In this document: positions 33,431 through 42,900 of the stretch, one piece after another
Numbering within the stretch: the stretch's first letter is position 1
Layout: every line of letters starts with the position of its first letter
Origin: Oncomelania hupensis
Lineage: Eukaryota; Mollusca; Gastropoda; Littorinimorpha; Pomatiopsidae
DNA length: 64,000 nucleotides
Direction: 5' to 3'
NCBI GenBank assembly: GCA_036898135.1
Contig: CM072521.1
Span: 65,575,483 to 65,639,482, forward strand
The notes under the pieces: model-generated
What the model was told of the DNA's origin: nothing
The model's input: the letters and a program-made list of their open reading frames with translations, nothing else
Databases searched by the model: none
Translations under genes and position numbers: made by a program

Positions 33431-33990
33431 TCCCCCCGTTGGAGTGCCGGGGGTTTCAGTATAAATAGTATCCCCACTTTCTGGAAATTTAGTGCTTTAA
33501 ATTCCCACTGTCGCTGTCTTCATCATTTGCTCTTTCCCATTCCTGATCTGTCCTATCACTCTGCTATACTTTCTTCTTCTTCGCTAGATCAATGACCTAC
33601 TTTTTTCTTGAAAACTCTTCCTGGACAAGACTCCTTGTTTGTGTATGAGGTCTGTTGGATCAGCTTGGGAGTGTTGGACGCTTTCTGCCGGGTGGTCACT
33701 AGGGCTTCCTATGATTGTATTATTTCGCACTATAGGCATTTTATATGTATGTGTTTTGTTGATGATTTATAATGATGGTTGTATTCTATTTTGTTTTTGT
33801 AACCCGGGTGTTCGCGTAGTTGAGGTCAACCCTCAGCCGTCCCCCGCGTGGGATGTCTTTATTGTAAAGCGACTGGCCGGTGGAGGGCATTCAATTGTTT
33901 CGGCAGATCTTTTATGCGGATCGGGGGTTGCCCGGTCCTGATTTGGCTCGGAAGAGTCCGCTGGACCTAAAGCAACAATAAATCAATCTC
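33431..33990 (+). mobile_element. ~570-bp non-autonomous retroposon, copy 2
   Basis: Starts CCCCCCGTTGGAGTGCCGGG and ends GAGTCCGCTGGACCTAAAGC followed by AACAATAAATCAATC. The 17 bases before it (TTCACTGCGGCAACAGT) are shared with copy 5 (40054-40070), so the true 5' end may lie slightly further upstream, or these two copies may be related by segmental duplication. Confidence 0.75.
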
Positions 33991-34027
33991 ATAACTAAAT
34001 TACATTTAAGAGTACCATAACAAAGGG

Positions 34028-34325
34028 GTGTCGGATAGCGCAATGGTTGGAGCACTCGCTACTGTGTCGCAAGTTAAGCACCGTCCAGTGCGGTTAGCAC
34101 TTGGATGGGTGACCGCAAAACGTGAAGCGACAAATAACAACGCCCCCCAGTTGACTCAACTGTGACTGAGTACCTACTCTTTTAAGGGTGGGGAAGGTAA
34201 AGCAGCGAGGGAGTGAGATGGGCATCACCCTCAATACGCTGACCCAAGATAAGTGTGATCTCCAACATCACGCTCCCCTACGGCCACAAGGCTATGGGAC
34301 TACCTTTACCTTTTTTACCTTTTAT
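34028..34325 (+). mobile_element. Chimeric tRNA-like/5S rRNA-like SINE
   Basis: The head GATAGCGCAATGGTTGGAGC fits a Pol III A box. It is followed at 34068-34116 by GCAAGTTAAGCACCGTCCAG and GGTTAGCACTTGGATGGGTG then ACCGC. This matches the internal promoter region of 5S rRNA (AGTTAAGCA...GGTTAGTACTTGGATGGG). About 200 bp of body follow, ending in a pyrimidine tail (CTACCTTTACCTTTTTTACC). It is not a 5S gene because the 5' and 3' thirds of 5S are missing. Confidence 0.75.
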
Positions 34326-34639
34326 AACAATGGTTAGGATCATTAAAATAACAAGTTACATGTTATGTGACTAGAACAAGTTCATTCAATCTACTAAATA
34401 AGAAAGGCATAGCTCAGCAGATTACATCCGAGCATTCGTGACAATTATGATGTGAAGTAATGTGACTATATATATGTCATACTGTTATACAACATTCACC
34501 ACATTACCCCACCCACCCCCTCACTCACCCCCCCCCCCAAACACATTCTACATTGGCACACCCTATTCCACCCACCCACCAGCAATCCACACCCACACTC
34601 AGAACTAAAACAGAACTGTATGTGGTTGCGTGTTATTGA

Positions 34640-34715
34640 CTAATGTACGCATGTTGTGTTTACATTTGTTTGTGTAAAGCGCTTTGTGGTTTTGGAAAGC
34701 GCTGTATAAATTGCC

Positions 34716-34720
<5 letters not shown>
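34640..34720 (+). mobile_element. L2-like LINE 3' tail
   Basis: GTGTAAAGCGCTTTGTGGTT followed by GGAAAGCGCTGTATAAATTG and then TTATTA. This is the paired AAAGCGCT hallmark of L2-group 3' ends. Only the tail is present. Confidence 0.7.

Positions 34721-34793
<73 letters not shown>
34717..34793. repeat. (TTA)n microsatellite
   Basis: About 25 units, growing directly from the L2-like tail. Confidence 0.95.
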
Positions 34794-34794
<1 letters not shown>

Positions 34795-34836
34795 TTCTCT
34801 TCTTTTTTTAAATATTATTGTTGTAACAGTGTGTTT

Positions 34837-35415
34837 TCCCCCGTTGGGGTGCCGGGGGTTTCAGTATAAATAGTATCCCCACTTTCTGGAAATTTAGTGC
34901 CTTAAATTTCCACTGTCGCTGTCTTTCTCATTTGTTCTTTCTCATTCCTGCTCTGTTCTATCAATCTGCTATACTATCTTCTTCTTCGCTAGACCAGTCA
35001 CCTACCTTTTTTCTTGAAAACCCTTCCGGGACAAAACTCCTCATTTGTGTATGAGGTCTGTTGGATCAGCTTGGGAATATTGGACGCTTTCTGCCAGGTG
35101 GTCACCAGGGCTTCTTATGATGTTATTATTTAGCAATGTAGGCATTTTATATGTATGTGTTTTGTTGATAATTTATAATGATGTTTGTATTCTATTTTGT
35201 TTTTGTAAACGGGGGTTCGATAAATTAGAGTATAGCCTCAGCGTCCCCTGCGTGGGATGTCTTTCTTGTAAAGTGACTGGCTGGTGGAGAGCATTCAGTT
35301 TTACCACTAGGGTTCTTTCAGCAGGTCTTTTATGCGGATCGGGGGTTGTCTGGTCCTGATTTGGCCCGGAAGAGTCCGCTGAACCTAAAGCAATAATCAT
35401 GTAATGTAATGTAAT
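34837..35415 (+). mobile_element. ~570-bp non-autonomous retroposon, copy 3, with 14-bp TSD
   Basis: A complete copy from CCCCCGTTGGGGTGCC to a (GTAAT)n tail. The flanks are identical: GTAACAGTGTGTTT at 34823-34836 and again at 35416-35429. This is a 14-bp target duplication, as left by LINE-mediated target-primed reverse transcription. It defines the element's ends. It lies 37 bp upstream of a carbonic anhydrase exon. Confidence 0.88.
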
Positions 35416-35466
35416 GTAACAGTGTGTTTGAGAGTTATTAAAGTGATGTTGTTTTCATGTATTCAG

Positions 35467-35505
35467 TTCCAAGTTTCGGCAGTGATTGGGATTACGAAAC
35501 GTCAG
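35467..35505 (+). CDS. Alpha-carbonic anhydrase, exon (strand before insertion loop)
   Basis: A 39-nt exon with acceptor TGTATTCAG and donor CAG/GTAAGT, phase 0 at both ends. It encodes FQVSAVIGITKRQ, matching the central hydrophobic strand of alpha-carbonic anhydrases (Gly-Leu-Ala-Val-Leu-Gly-Ile-Phe-Leu-Lys in CA II). The next exon continues Ala-Pro-Asn-Ser-Gly-Leu, as expected (Asn-Pro-Gly-Leu/Ala-Lys-Pro-Gly-Leu). The enzyme family hydrates CO2 to bicarbonate. This strand is structural. The upstream exon with the zinc ligands was not found. Confidence 0.7.
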
Positions 35506-35573
35506 GTAAGTGTGGTTGTTGTAACTGATGTCGCTTTTTGACGTTTTGCAAATAATATGGTCATCACCTTTAT

Positions 35574-35577
35574 GTAT

Positions 35578-35620
<43 letters not shown>

Positions 35621-35722
35621 TTGTTAATATTACTTATTGTTAATATTATTTTTTTGTTTCTTTTGTTTTTATGTATGCTTACATATGAATGAATGAATGA
35701 ATGAATGTATGTATGTATGTAT
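35574..35722. repeat. (TTTA)n and (ATGT)n repeats
   Basis: A TTTA array at 35574-35622 and AATG/TATG repeats at 35685-35722. Confidence 0.9.
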
Positions 35723-35728
35723 CCTATC

Positions 35729-35936
35729 CATAACTTGGCTGGCCGACGCTTAACGTCTCCGAAACAATTGTGTGTGCTTCATTGTGCATGATAACCACCT
35801 AACGCTCTACGTGCACAACCAGGCACACCAACACAACTACGGGAAGGGAGATAACTGTGCAAGACTCACCGTAATTTTTCATGATCTGCTCTGCTCGCAG
35901 TATTTGTTCCAGTCCGCTGTTCGGTGCCTGTCGAAA

Positions 35937-35967
<31 letters not shown>

Positions 35968-36049
35968 ATAGTTAGTTATTCATTGCTTACAAGGTCCAGC
36001 GGATTGCAAAGAGCCGAATCATGACCACAAAATCAAGACCACAACTTGG
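35729..36049 (-). repeat. Inverted-repeat arm 1 (321 bp)
   Basis: Reverse complement of 38094-38414 with no difference that I could see by eye, including the same number of AAAT repeats. It contains an inverted copy of carbonic anhydrase exon 38216-38273 with its splice sites, plus the 3' end of retroposon copy 4. The loop between arms is 2,044 bp. Confidence 0.92.
35870..35927 (-). pseudogene. Inverted copy of a carbonic anhydrase exon
   Basis: On the minus strand this is the 58-nt exon with its CGACAG acceptor and GTGAGT donor. It lies in the intron between exons 35467 and 38216 of the + strand gene, in antisense orientation. It cannot be spliced into the + transcript. Confidence 0.85.
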
Positions 36050-36554
36050 CTGAAAGAGGACTCACCCCTGATCCGCATAAAAGATCTGGAGAAACAACCC
36101 TAGTAGTAACATTGAAGGCACTCCACCAGCCGGTCACTTTACAATAAAGGCTGAGGCTATACTCTAATTAATCGAACCTCCGATTACAAAAACAAAATAG
36201 AATACAAACATCATTATAAAATATATTATAAAAAAAACACATACAAAATGCCTTTATAGCCAAATAATAAAATCACAGGAACCCCAGTGACGATTTGGCA
36301 TAAAGCGTCCAACATTCCTAAGCTGATCCAACAGTCATCACACACAAATCATGAGTTTTGTCCTGGAACAGTTTTCAAGAAAAAAGGTAGGTGACTGGTC
36401 TAGCGAAGAAGAAGATAGTATAGTAGATTGATAGAACAGAATAGGAATGAAAAAGAACAAAGGAGAAAGACAGCGACAGTGGGAATTTAAAGCACTAAAT
36501 TTTCAGAAAGTGGGGATACTATTTATACTGAAACCCCCGGCACCCTTACGGGGG

Positions 36555-36556
<2 letters not shown>
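35981..36556 (-). mobile_element. ~570-bp non-autonomous retroposon, copy 4
   Basis: Inverted copy. The 5' end at 36530-36556 reads CCGGCACCCTTACGGGGG on +, and the 3' end at about 35981 carries ATTGCTTACAAGGTCCAGCG. Its last ~69 bp fall inside inverted-repeat arm 1. This copy is more diverged than the others and has a variant 3' end (GGTGAGTCCTCTTTCAGCCA on minus). Confidence 0.75.
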
Positions 36557-36601
<45 letters not shown>

Positions 36602-36604
36602 ATT
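36556..36604. repeat. (AAAT)n microsatellite
   Basis: About 12 AAAT units at the edge of retroposon copy 4. Confidence 0.95.
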
Positions 36605-37017
36605 TAAAACAGTGATATTGTGAATAAGCCACATTATTTCGGGCCGGGAGCTAACTCTGGTCAAATATAACAAATTAAATTGTGAAAGGGGAGCAACTAG
36701 TATGGGAGATAATCCTGTCAAAGTTCCATTCTAATGTAGTATTGTGAACGGTAAACAACAACAAAAGGTCATCCCTGTTGTTAAGTTAAACTATATTGAG
36801 CGACATTTGAACGGGAGAGACCCAGTCAGTTTCACCATGTTGTATCGAGAGCTGAGGTTCACAGTTCCTGGATAAATAAATAAATGAATGAATAAGTTAT
36901 TAACGAATTGGAACATCACAAAAATATACATAAATATATGATCGACAGATTGAATAGGCAATGACGCATTTATCTAATTTGTGATTCTCCGGGAAAGATG
37001 AGTAAACTAGCTAACTA

Positions 37018-37033
37018 AACACACACACACACA

Positions 37034-37089
<56 letters not shown>

Positions 37090-37090
37090 A
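37018..37090. repeat. (AC)n-(CT)n microsatellite
   Basis: A short AC run followed by about 26 CT units. Confidence 0.95.
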
Positions 37091-37325
37091 ATTGTGGCGG
37101 AGCGATAGGTCGCGGGTTCAAATCCCACAACAGGGGTAGGAGCGAGGCTTTCTGTGGGTACTCCCATTCGCTCCCTGCTTTCAATAAGGGAATTGGACGC
37201 TGTCCATCCAAAATGTCCCAATGACTAGATTGCTCCCCTTGGGGTTGCAAGAAGGGATTACTTCTCATGTTGTCAGTCCGTCTGTGATGTAAAGGCAGGG
37301 AGATCGCTATTAGTACTTAAACGAA
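37091..37325 (+). mobile_element. tRNA-derived SINE
   Basis: GGAGCGATAGGTCGCGGGTT continues into CAAATCCCAC, a recognisable B box (GGTTCAAATCC). The body includes GCTTTCTGTGGGTACTCCC and GGAATTGGACGCTGTCCATC. The A-box half is truncated by the CT tract. Confidence 0.6.
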
Positions 37326-37495
37326 AAGAAAATGGAATTTTATGGTGACATTTTGGATTGTCTGCATCTAATGCCGTTGTTAAACGGAGGGTGCAAACGG
37401 AGTATCCGGAGAAAACCCTCGCTCGGGACTCGAACCCGCGATCCTCGGATTAAGACACTGACGCCTGACCCACTACGCCAAGAAGACAGATGATT
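37326..37495 (-). mobile_element. tRNA-derived SINE, inverted
   Basis: On the minus strand the head is CTTGGCGTAGTGGGTCAGGC (A box) and GCGGGTTCGAGTCCCGAGCG (B box), then AGGGTTTTCTCCGGATACTC. This is the same module as the SINE at 6500-6690. It lies next to the SINE at 37091 in convergent, tail-to-tail arrangement. Confidence 0.75.
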
Positions 37496-37689
37496 TTGGA
37501 CTTGCAAGGAAAGGACGGGTTTGGGGAAACATGACAGAAATGTTGACCAGACAATGTGCGCGTCTTGAAGGCTAAGTACTGACCCCAATGATGTAGAAGA
37601 CGGCAATAGCCGCAAACCCGTCAGACTTATCCAAGGCCGACTCCTTGTTCGTGTACTTACTGTTGAAGCAGAACAAGTGAAGCTGAAAC

Positions 37690-37706
37690 ATCGTCATCGT
37701 CATCGC

Positions 37707-37766
<60 letters not shown>

Positions 37767-37956
37767 CATCATCATCATCATCATCATCAACCACAACAAC
37801 AACTACTACAATAACAACAACAAAAAAAGAAATAGCAGAATTAGCAGTTCCAGCAGAAAGGTCGTAGTCATCGCCGCCATCTTCATCCTCATGATCAGCA
37901 GCAGCAGCAGCAGCAGCAGAAACAGAAGTAGATCAGTTAACGACATCGTTGTCATT

Positions 37957-38040
<84 letters not shown>
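37690..38040. repeat. (CAT)n/(TCA)n arrays, two blocks
   Basis: TCATCA arrays at 37694-37790 and 37957-38040, separated by ACAACA and AGCAGC repeats. Open frames are poly-Met or poly-Ile artefacts. Confidence 0.95.
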
Positions 38041-38041
<1 letters not shown>

Positions 38042-38093
38042 CTTCTCTTCACCTCCATCGGGAACTTGCGGCCGTTGACTGCGTGTTCGGATC

Positions 38094-38175
38094 CCAAGTT
38101 GTGGTCTTGATTTTGTGGTCATGATTCGGCTCTTTGCAATCCGCTGGACCTTGTAAGCAATGAATAACTAACTAT

Positions 38176-38206
<31 letters not shown>

Positions 38207-38414
38207 TTTCGACAGGCACCGAACAGCGGACTGGAACAAATACTGCGAGCAGAGCAGATCATGAAAAATTACGGTGAGTCTTGCACAGTTATCTCCCTTC
38301 CCGTAGTTGTGTTGGTGTGCCTGGTTGTGCACGTAGAGCGTTAGGTGGTTATCATGCACAATGAAGCACACACAATTGTTTCGGAGACGTTAAGCGTCGG
38401 CCAGCCAAGTTATG
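38094..38414 (+). repeat. Inverted-repeat arm 2 (321 bp)
   Basis: Arm 2 of the inverted repeat with 35729-36049. It contains the functional-orientation carbonic anhydrase exon at 38216-38273, its acceptor-side TTTA tract and its 3' intron flank. The first ~69 bp are the 3' end of the ~570-bp retroposon, but the rest of that retroposon is absent here. Confidence 0.92.
38216..38273 (+). CDS. Alpha-carbonic anhydrase, exon (helix before 5th strand)
   Basis: A 58-nt exon with acceptor TTTCGACAG and donor ACG/GTGAGT, entering in phase 0 and leaving in phase 1. It encodes APNSGLEQILRAEQIMKNY plus one base. It matches the region of alpha-carbonic anhydrases written Lys-Pro-Gly-Leu-Gln-Lys-Val-Val-Asp in CA II. 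The leftover G joins GG of exon 40917 to give Gly, reading Asn-Tyr-Gly-Glu-Asn-Thr-Lys. It lies within inverted-repeat arm 2, so a + transcript can fold this exon against its antisense copy 2.3 kb upstream. Confidence 0.8.
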
Positions 38415-38734
38415 TAAATTTTTATATAGCCAGGCAAATTGAATGTAACCACTGCACGAAGGGCACAAAGGGTGAAACGGCGCACAACAACAACGTCAGC
38501 GGCGAAATGATTACCAGCCAACATTGTGGAGCTAAAAATAGCAGGTACCAAATCCGGTAAGAGACAGAGCCCGTAAAAACAATTGCTCGTAAGGATTGTC
38601 GTTACGGGTTTGATAAAATAGACTCTGCCCTACCCCACACACCAAAGACACGCTTCTTCGGCTTCGGGGTTCGCTCAGAAATAGGGTCAAAGGTCACACT
38701 GCTGTACCGTTAAAAACAAGGGAACTAGCTTTCT

Positions 38735-39300
38735 GGCAGACCCGACAATAGAAAGTTTAAAACAAGGCAACGAGTTCCCTGGCAGACCCGACATAGAAAG
38801 TTCAAAACAAGGCAACGAGCTCCCTGGCAGACCCGGCAAAGAAAGTTCAAAACAAGGGAACGAGTTCCCTGGCAGACCCGACATAGAAAGTTCAAACAAG
38901 GGAACTAGCTCCCTGGCAGACCCGACATAGAAAGTTCAAAACAAGGGAACGAGTTCCCTGGCAGACCCGACATAGAAAGTTCAAAACAGGGGAACTAGCT
39001 CCCTGGCAGGCCCGACATAGAAAGTTCAAAACAAGGGAACTAGCTCCCTGGCAGACCCGACATAGAAAGTTCAAAACAAGGGAACTAGCTCCCTGGCAGA
39101 CCCGACATAGAAAGTTCAAAACAAGCGAACGAGTTCCCTGGCAGACCCGACATAGAAAGTTCAAAACAAGGGAACGAGTTCCCTGGCAGACCCGACATAG
39201 AAAGTTCAAAACAAGCGAACGAGTTCCCTGGCAGACCCGACATAGAAAGTTCAAAACAAGGGAACGAACTCCCTGGCAGACCCGACATAGAAAGTTCAAA
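38735..39300. repeat. 45-bp minisatellite (~12 units)
   Basis: The unit contains CCCTGGCAGACCCGACATAG and AAAGTTCAAAACAAGGGAAC, then GAGTT or TAGCT. Because 45 is 15 codons, minus-strand frames stay open (up to 169 codons, period-15 peptide with Cys-Arg-Val-Cys-Gln-Gly). It lies in the carbonic anhydrase intron and I treat it as non-coding. Confidence 0.92.
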
Positions 39301-39489
39301 CGGTAGCGGATGGTTTGAGTAACGAAATTCCACTTTATCATTGAGTACTTTGATAACAATGCGAATTGTAGTGTAAACCTGTTTTGTCCAAAAGTAAACA
39401 AAGCCTTTCAAATACATTTTATGAACCCTACTGGTCACGCTAACAGCTCAAATTGTTATTGGTTTGTCTGTTGGTTTGCAGATTGGTTG

Positions 39490-39645
39490 GTACGATTTGT
39501 GTACGCGCGTCTCGGGTGACGTGGGTTCGAATCCTGTCTTCAGCAAACTATTTTGTGATTGCTGGATAGTAGTGGCCAGCGCTTTGAGAAGCTCTCTGAG
39601 CTTATAAGTTGGCTATGGCTATATTAGAGTAATCTTTCTTGTTCT
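39490..39645 (+). mobile_element. tRNA-derived SINE (copy 2)
   Basis: Retains the B box (GACGTGGGTTCGAATCCTG) and the body CAGCAAACTATTTTGTGATT, then GCTTTGAGAAGCTCTCTGAG and TATATTAGAGTAATCTT. It shares this body with 31734-31912. Confidence 0.75.
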
Positions 39646-40070
39646 TGGGTGGGGGTTTGGGAAGCTAAAATCTATAGGTCCCTTTGAAGGTTATTAAATA
39701 TGATACAGTTTTTAGGTTTGGTAGTTGAAGGATTTTTGTTAATAAAACAATGTTTCATTAAAACAACGTGTGTGTTACTCCTGAAGTCACTCTGATGTTG
39801 TTAGTTTTTATTTTCAACAAAAGAAAATATTTGGTAAGCAGTTTTTTTTTTTTCTAGAGTCAGGTTATAGAGGGTTAAAAATACCTTCAGCCATTCACAA
39901 TTGTGTGCATACATTTAGTATTGTTTACGTGTTTAACTACTTACAAACCCCTTGGGGTCATGAGCAATCTTGCCACTGTAGATTGTTCAAACCTATGAAG
40001 GGAAAAGTGAAAGCCACAGTTGAAAACCTGTCTTTCCTTTATAGGCAAGACAGATTCACTGCGGCAACAG

Positions 40071-40650
40071 TACCCCCGTTGGAGTGCCGGGGGGTTTTCA
40101 GTATAAATAGTATCCCCACTTTATGGAAATTTAGTGCTTTAAATTCCCACTGTCGCTGTCTTCCTCATTTACTCTTTCCCATTCCTGTTCTGTCCTTCAC
40201 TCTGCTATACTATCTTCTTCTTCACTAGATCAATGACCTACCTTTTTTCTTGAAAACTCTTCCTGGACAAGACTCCTTGTTTGTGTATGAGGTCTGTTGG
40301 ATCAGCTTGGGAGTGTTGGACGCTTTCTGCCGGGTGGTCACTAGGGCTTCCTATGATTGTACTATTTAGCACTATAGGCATTTTATATGTATGTGTTTTG
40401 TTGATGATTTATAATGATGTTTGTATTCTATTTTGTTTTTGTAACCGGGGGTTCGCGTAGTTGAGGTCAACCCTCAGCCGTCCCCCGCGTGGGATGTCTT
40501 TATTGTAAAGTGACTGGCCGGTGGAGGGCATTCAATTTTCCCACTGGGGTTGTTTCAGCAGATCTTTTATGCGGATCGGGGGTTGTCCGGTCCTGATTTG
40601 GCTCGGAGGAGTCCGCTGGACATAAAGCAACAATAAATCAATCAATCAAC
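40071..40650 (+). mobile_element. ~570-bp non-autonomous retroposon, copy 5
   Basis: Runs from TACCCCCGTTGGAGTGCCGG to CCGCTGGACATAAAGCAACA with an AATCAATCAATC tail. It is closest to copy 2 (same tail type and same 17-bp 5' flank). It lies in the carbonic anhydrase intron upstream of exon 40917. Confidence 0.78.
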
Positions 40651-40916
40651 TACTTACAATTACGTACAACCAATTATAAATGTGTGTAGCAATCTAGAGT
40701 TTGGTCGATTAGCTTTTTAATCTTGCTAGTTAGGCCTTTAGTGTGCAAGTTAATCATTTAGTTAGTTTGCGGGTTAGCTAATATTATAATTTAGCCTACT
40801 TTATTTTATCTCACGTTCGACTTGCTTGCGCGCTGTCTGACTTCTTCTCTTATTCTTTCTTTCAGTTTTTTCTTCTTTCTAATTTTTTTTCTTTTTGGGG
40901 GTTGTCTTCGTATCAG

Positions 40917-41080
40917 GGGAGAACACCAAGATCGGCCTGCAGAACCTGAACCTGCATTCATTACTTCCCTCCAACAAGAACCGTTTTTTCCGTTACCATG
41001 GCAGCGTTACCACGCCTCCTTGCTCTGAAAACGTAATTTGGACGGTGTTCGAGAGCTACCGGACCATGTCGCCGGAACAG
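40917..41080 (+). CDS. Alpha-carbonic anhydrase, exon with TTPPC signature
   Basis: A 164-nt exon with a strong polypyrimidine acceptor (CTTCGTATCAG) and donor CAG/GTAGGC, entering in phase 1 and leaving in phase 0. It encodes [10 protein letters not shown], then [20 protein letters not shown] and [13 protein letters not shown]. The block Gly-Ser-Val-Thr-Thr-Pro-Pro is the alpha-carbonic anhydrase signature. The Thr corresponding to Thr199 of CA II, which orients the zinc-bound hydroxide, is conserved. Cys after Pro-Pro is typical of secreted and membrane isoforms, where it forms a disulfide with an N-terminal Cys. That suggests an extracellular enzyme, perhaps in mineralisation or acid-base transport (inference). 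Confidence 0.93.
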
Positions 41081-41651
41081 GTAGGCGTGTTCATGGTTTA
41101 GTTCGAAGCCAGTGAATGTATTTTGTATGTTGTGTTATAAGTTTGTTTTCTCCGAAATATTTTCGCTGACTACTCATATTTTGTGTGTGTGTGCTAAACT
41201 TAGAATTTGAATCGTATCTTCTTTCAAATGTAAACAAACAACTGTGCATACTCAATTCCCTTTCGCGGCGGTGCTATTTATAGAATCAACCTTGGAACTG
41301 TTCAGAGGTAATCTTACATACACGACTGAATGTATGAGTTTAGGCTATATCAAAACCCGTACTTTAAAAAGAGGTTATTTGGGGGCTTAGTTTTGTTTCT
41401 AGGTGGGACAACACTCATGTGAATTGGAAAAGGCTCTTGATGATGAAATGGGTGATGCTGAGTCCCTTTAATATAAAACTGCCGCCATCTGTCTGTTTGT
41501 CTCATATTCATATTTTAGATTTTAGACAGTTCCTCCATTGTCATTTTTTTAAGACAATGCCATCGCGAACATTATAAAATATGCACATACAGTCCGATAT
41601 TTTTTTTTAAATTTTTTAATAATAATAATTATTTCAATCTTCCCGTTCCAG

Positions 41652-41783
41652 TTCCGCCATTTCCAACAAATCCGTTCGGATCTTCTGCAGAATAACCGCC
41701 ATGTCCATACCAACGACAACGTGCGACCGCTACAACCTTTGTATGGCCGGCCACTCTACAGCAACAACCCCGCCTTCAGATAA
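41652..41783 (+). CDS. Alpha-carbonic anhydrase, C-terminal exon with stop
   Basis: Acceptor CCCGTTCCAG at 41642-41651, phase 0, ending in TAA at 41781-41783. It encodes FRHFQQIRSDLLQNNRHVHT, NDNVRPLQPLYGRPLYSNNP and Ala-Phe-Arg. Asp/Asn-Asn-x-Arg-Pro-x-Gln-Pro-Leu is the conserved C-terminal strand of the family (Asp-Asn-Trp-Arg-Pro-Ala-Gln-Pro-Leu in CA II). The protein stops soon after the domain, without a transmembrane or GPI tail in this exon. Confidence 0.92.
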   Translation, partial: FRHFQQIRSDLLQNNRHVHTNDNVRPLQPLYGRPLYSNNPAFR

Positions 41784-42010
41784 ACCAACATAAGCAACGT
41801 CAGCATCAGTTTAAGCAACAACAGCATCAACATCAGATATAACAAGCCCGCTTTTAGATAAATAAACATCAGCAACGTCAGCATCAGCTTATGTAACTGC
41901 TTTAACGTCAGCGACAAAATCAATGACAACAAGAGCGACAACATCAAAATCAATGTCAGCTTCCCAAGCTGCAGCAACATCGACAACATCAGCAGCTTAT
42001 GAACCACACT

Positions 42011-42025
42011 AATAAATGTAATAAA
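42011..42025 (+). promoter_or_regulatory. Candidate polyadenylation signals
   Basis: AATAAA at 42011-42016 and 42020-42025, about 230 bp after the carbonic anhydrase stop and before the TTTA array. The 3' UTR (41784-42010) holds degenerate ACATCAGCAACGTCAGCATC repeats. Confidence 0.5.
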
Positions 42026-42063
42026 AACCGCAGGTTTAAGGGCCAAAGTAACAAAAATATGTT

Positions 42064-42317
<254 letters not shown>

Positions 42318-42537
42318 TCACAACAGATAATATGCCACAATAGCAGCTCACGAATAGCCGACTGGACTGTAATATAGAAAAATCTGTTTTAAATAAGCTA
42401 GGAACACCAACAATGACGGCGACGATTACAAAACCCTTAAAGACAACACAAATGGCACCAGCAGGAACCACTGCAACAGACTGGAGAAGCCGACAGCTCT
42501 TCGACCGGCAGGAGTAGAATCAACAGCTAAATATAAA

Positions 42538-42900
42538 TGTGGCCGAATGGGAGGCGACTGATCGCGCTTAGGAGAGATTGTCTCCCTTGAGGTTACGCTT
42601 TGTTGGTTAGTCTAGCCTTGGATGGCTCCTGCTGTGCAGGATCCTTTGGTATGGCTCTTGGATTATGCAGGGCAAGGCGACACGACATATGTTCGACCCC
42701 GCCTGACCATTCGCCTGCTGCTTTTGGTGATCAGCAGAACTGCATTGTGGGTTTCGCATGTTTTGCAGGTTTGCGGCAGTGACCTGCAGAAAGTGTCGTG
42801 GCACTAGTAGCCGGAAATCCGGTTTACTATTAACACCCTTCCCCGCCTCTCAAGGGCGTGGCCGAGAGCTGAGAGTCAAATACTTCTCTCGGAAACAAAT
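42538..42900 (+). mobile_element. Fold-back family half-element, copy a
   Basis: Contains GTGGCCGAATGGGAGGCGAC, TTAGTCTAGCCTTGGATGGC, GGCAAGGCGACACGACATAT, GTGTCGTGGCACTAGTAGCC and ends GAGAGTCAAATACTTCTCTC. Each block is found in the + arm of the complete fold-back element at 62638-63414. Confidence 0.75.

Noticed and set aside
34068..34116. 5S rRNA gene
   Set aside because: Only the internal promoter third matches 5S; the 5' and 3' parts are unrelated, so it was called a SINE.
35467..35505. Alternative phase-1 reading of this exon (Pro-Ser-Phe-Gly-Ser-Asp-Trp-Asp-Tyr) joined to 29421-29642 and 40917
   Set aside because: The phases also fit, but it would skip the 58-nt exon and lose the family's conserved strand and helix; the phase-0 reading aligns with carbonic anhydrases.
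38892..39438. Cys/Gly-rich periodic minus-strand protein (up to 169 codons)
   Set aside because: It is a translation of the 45-bp minisatellite within a + strand intron.
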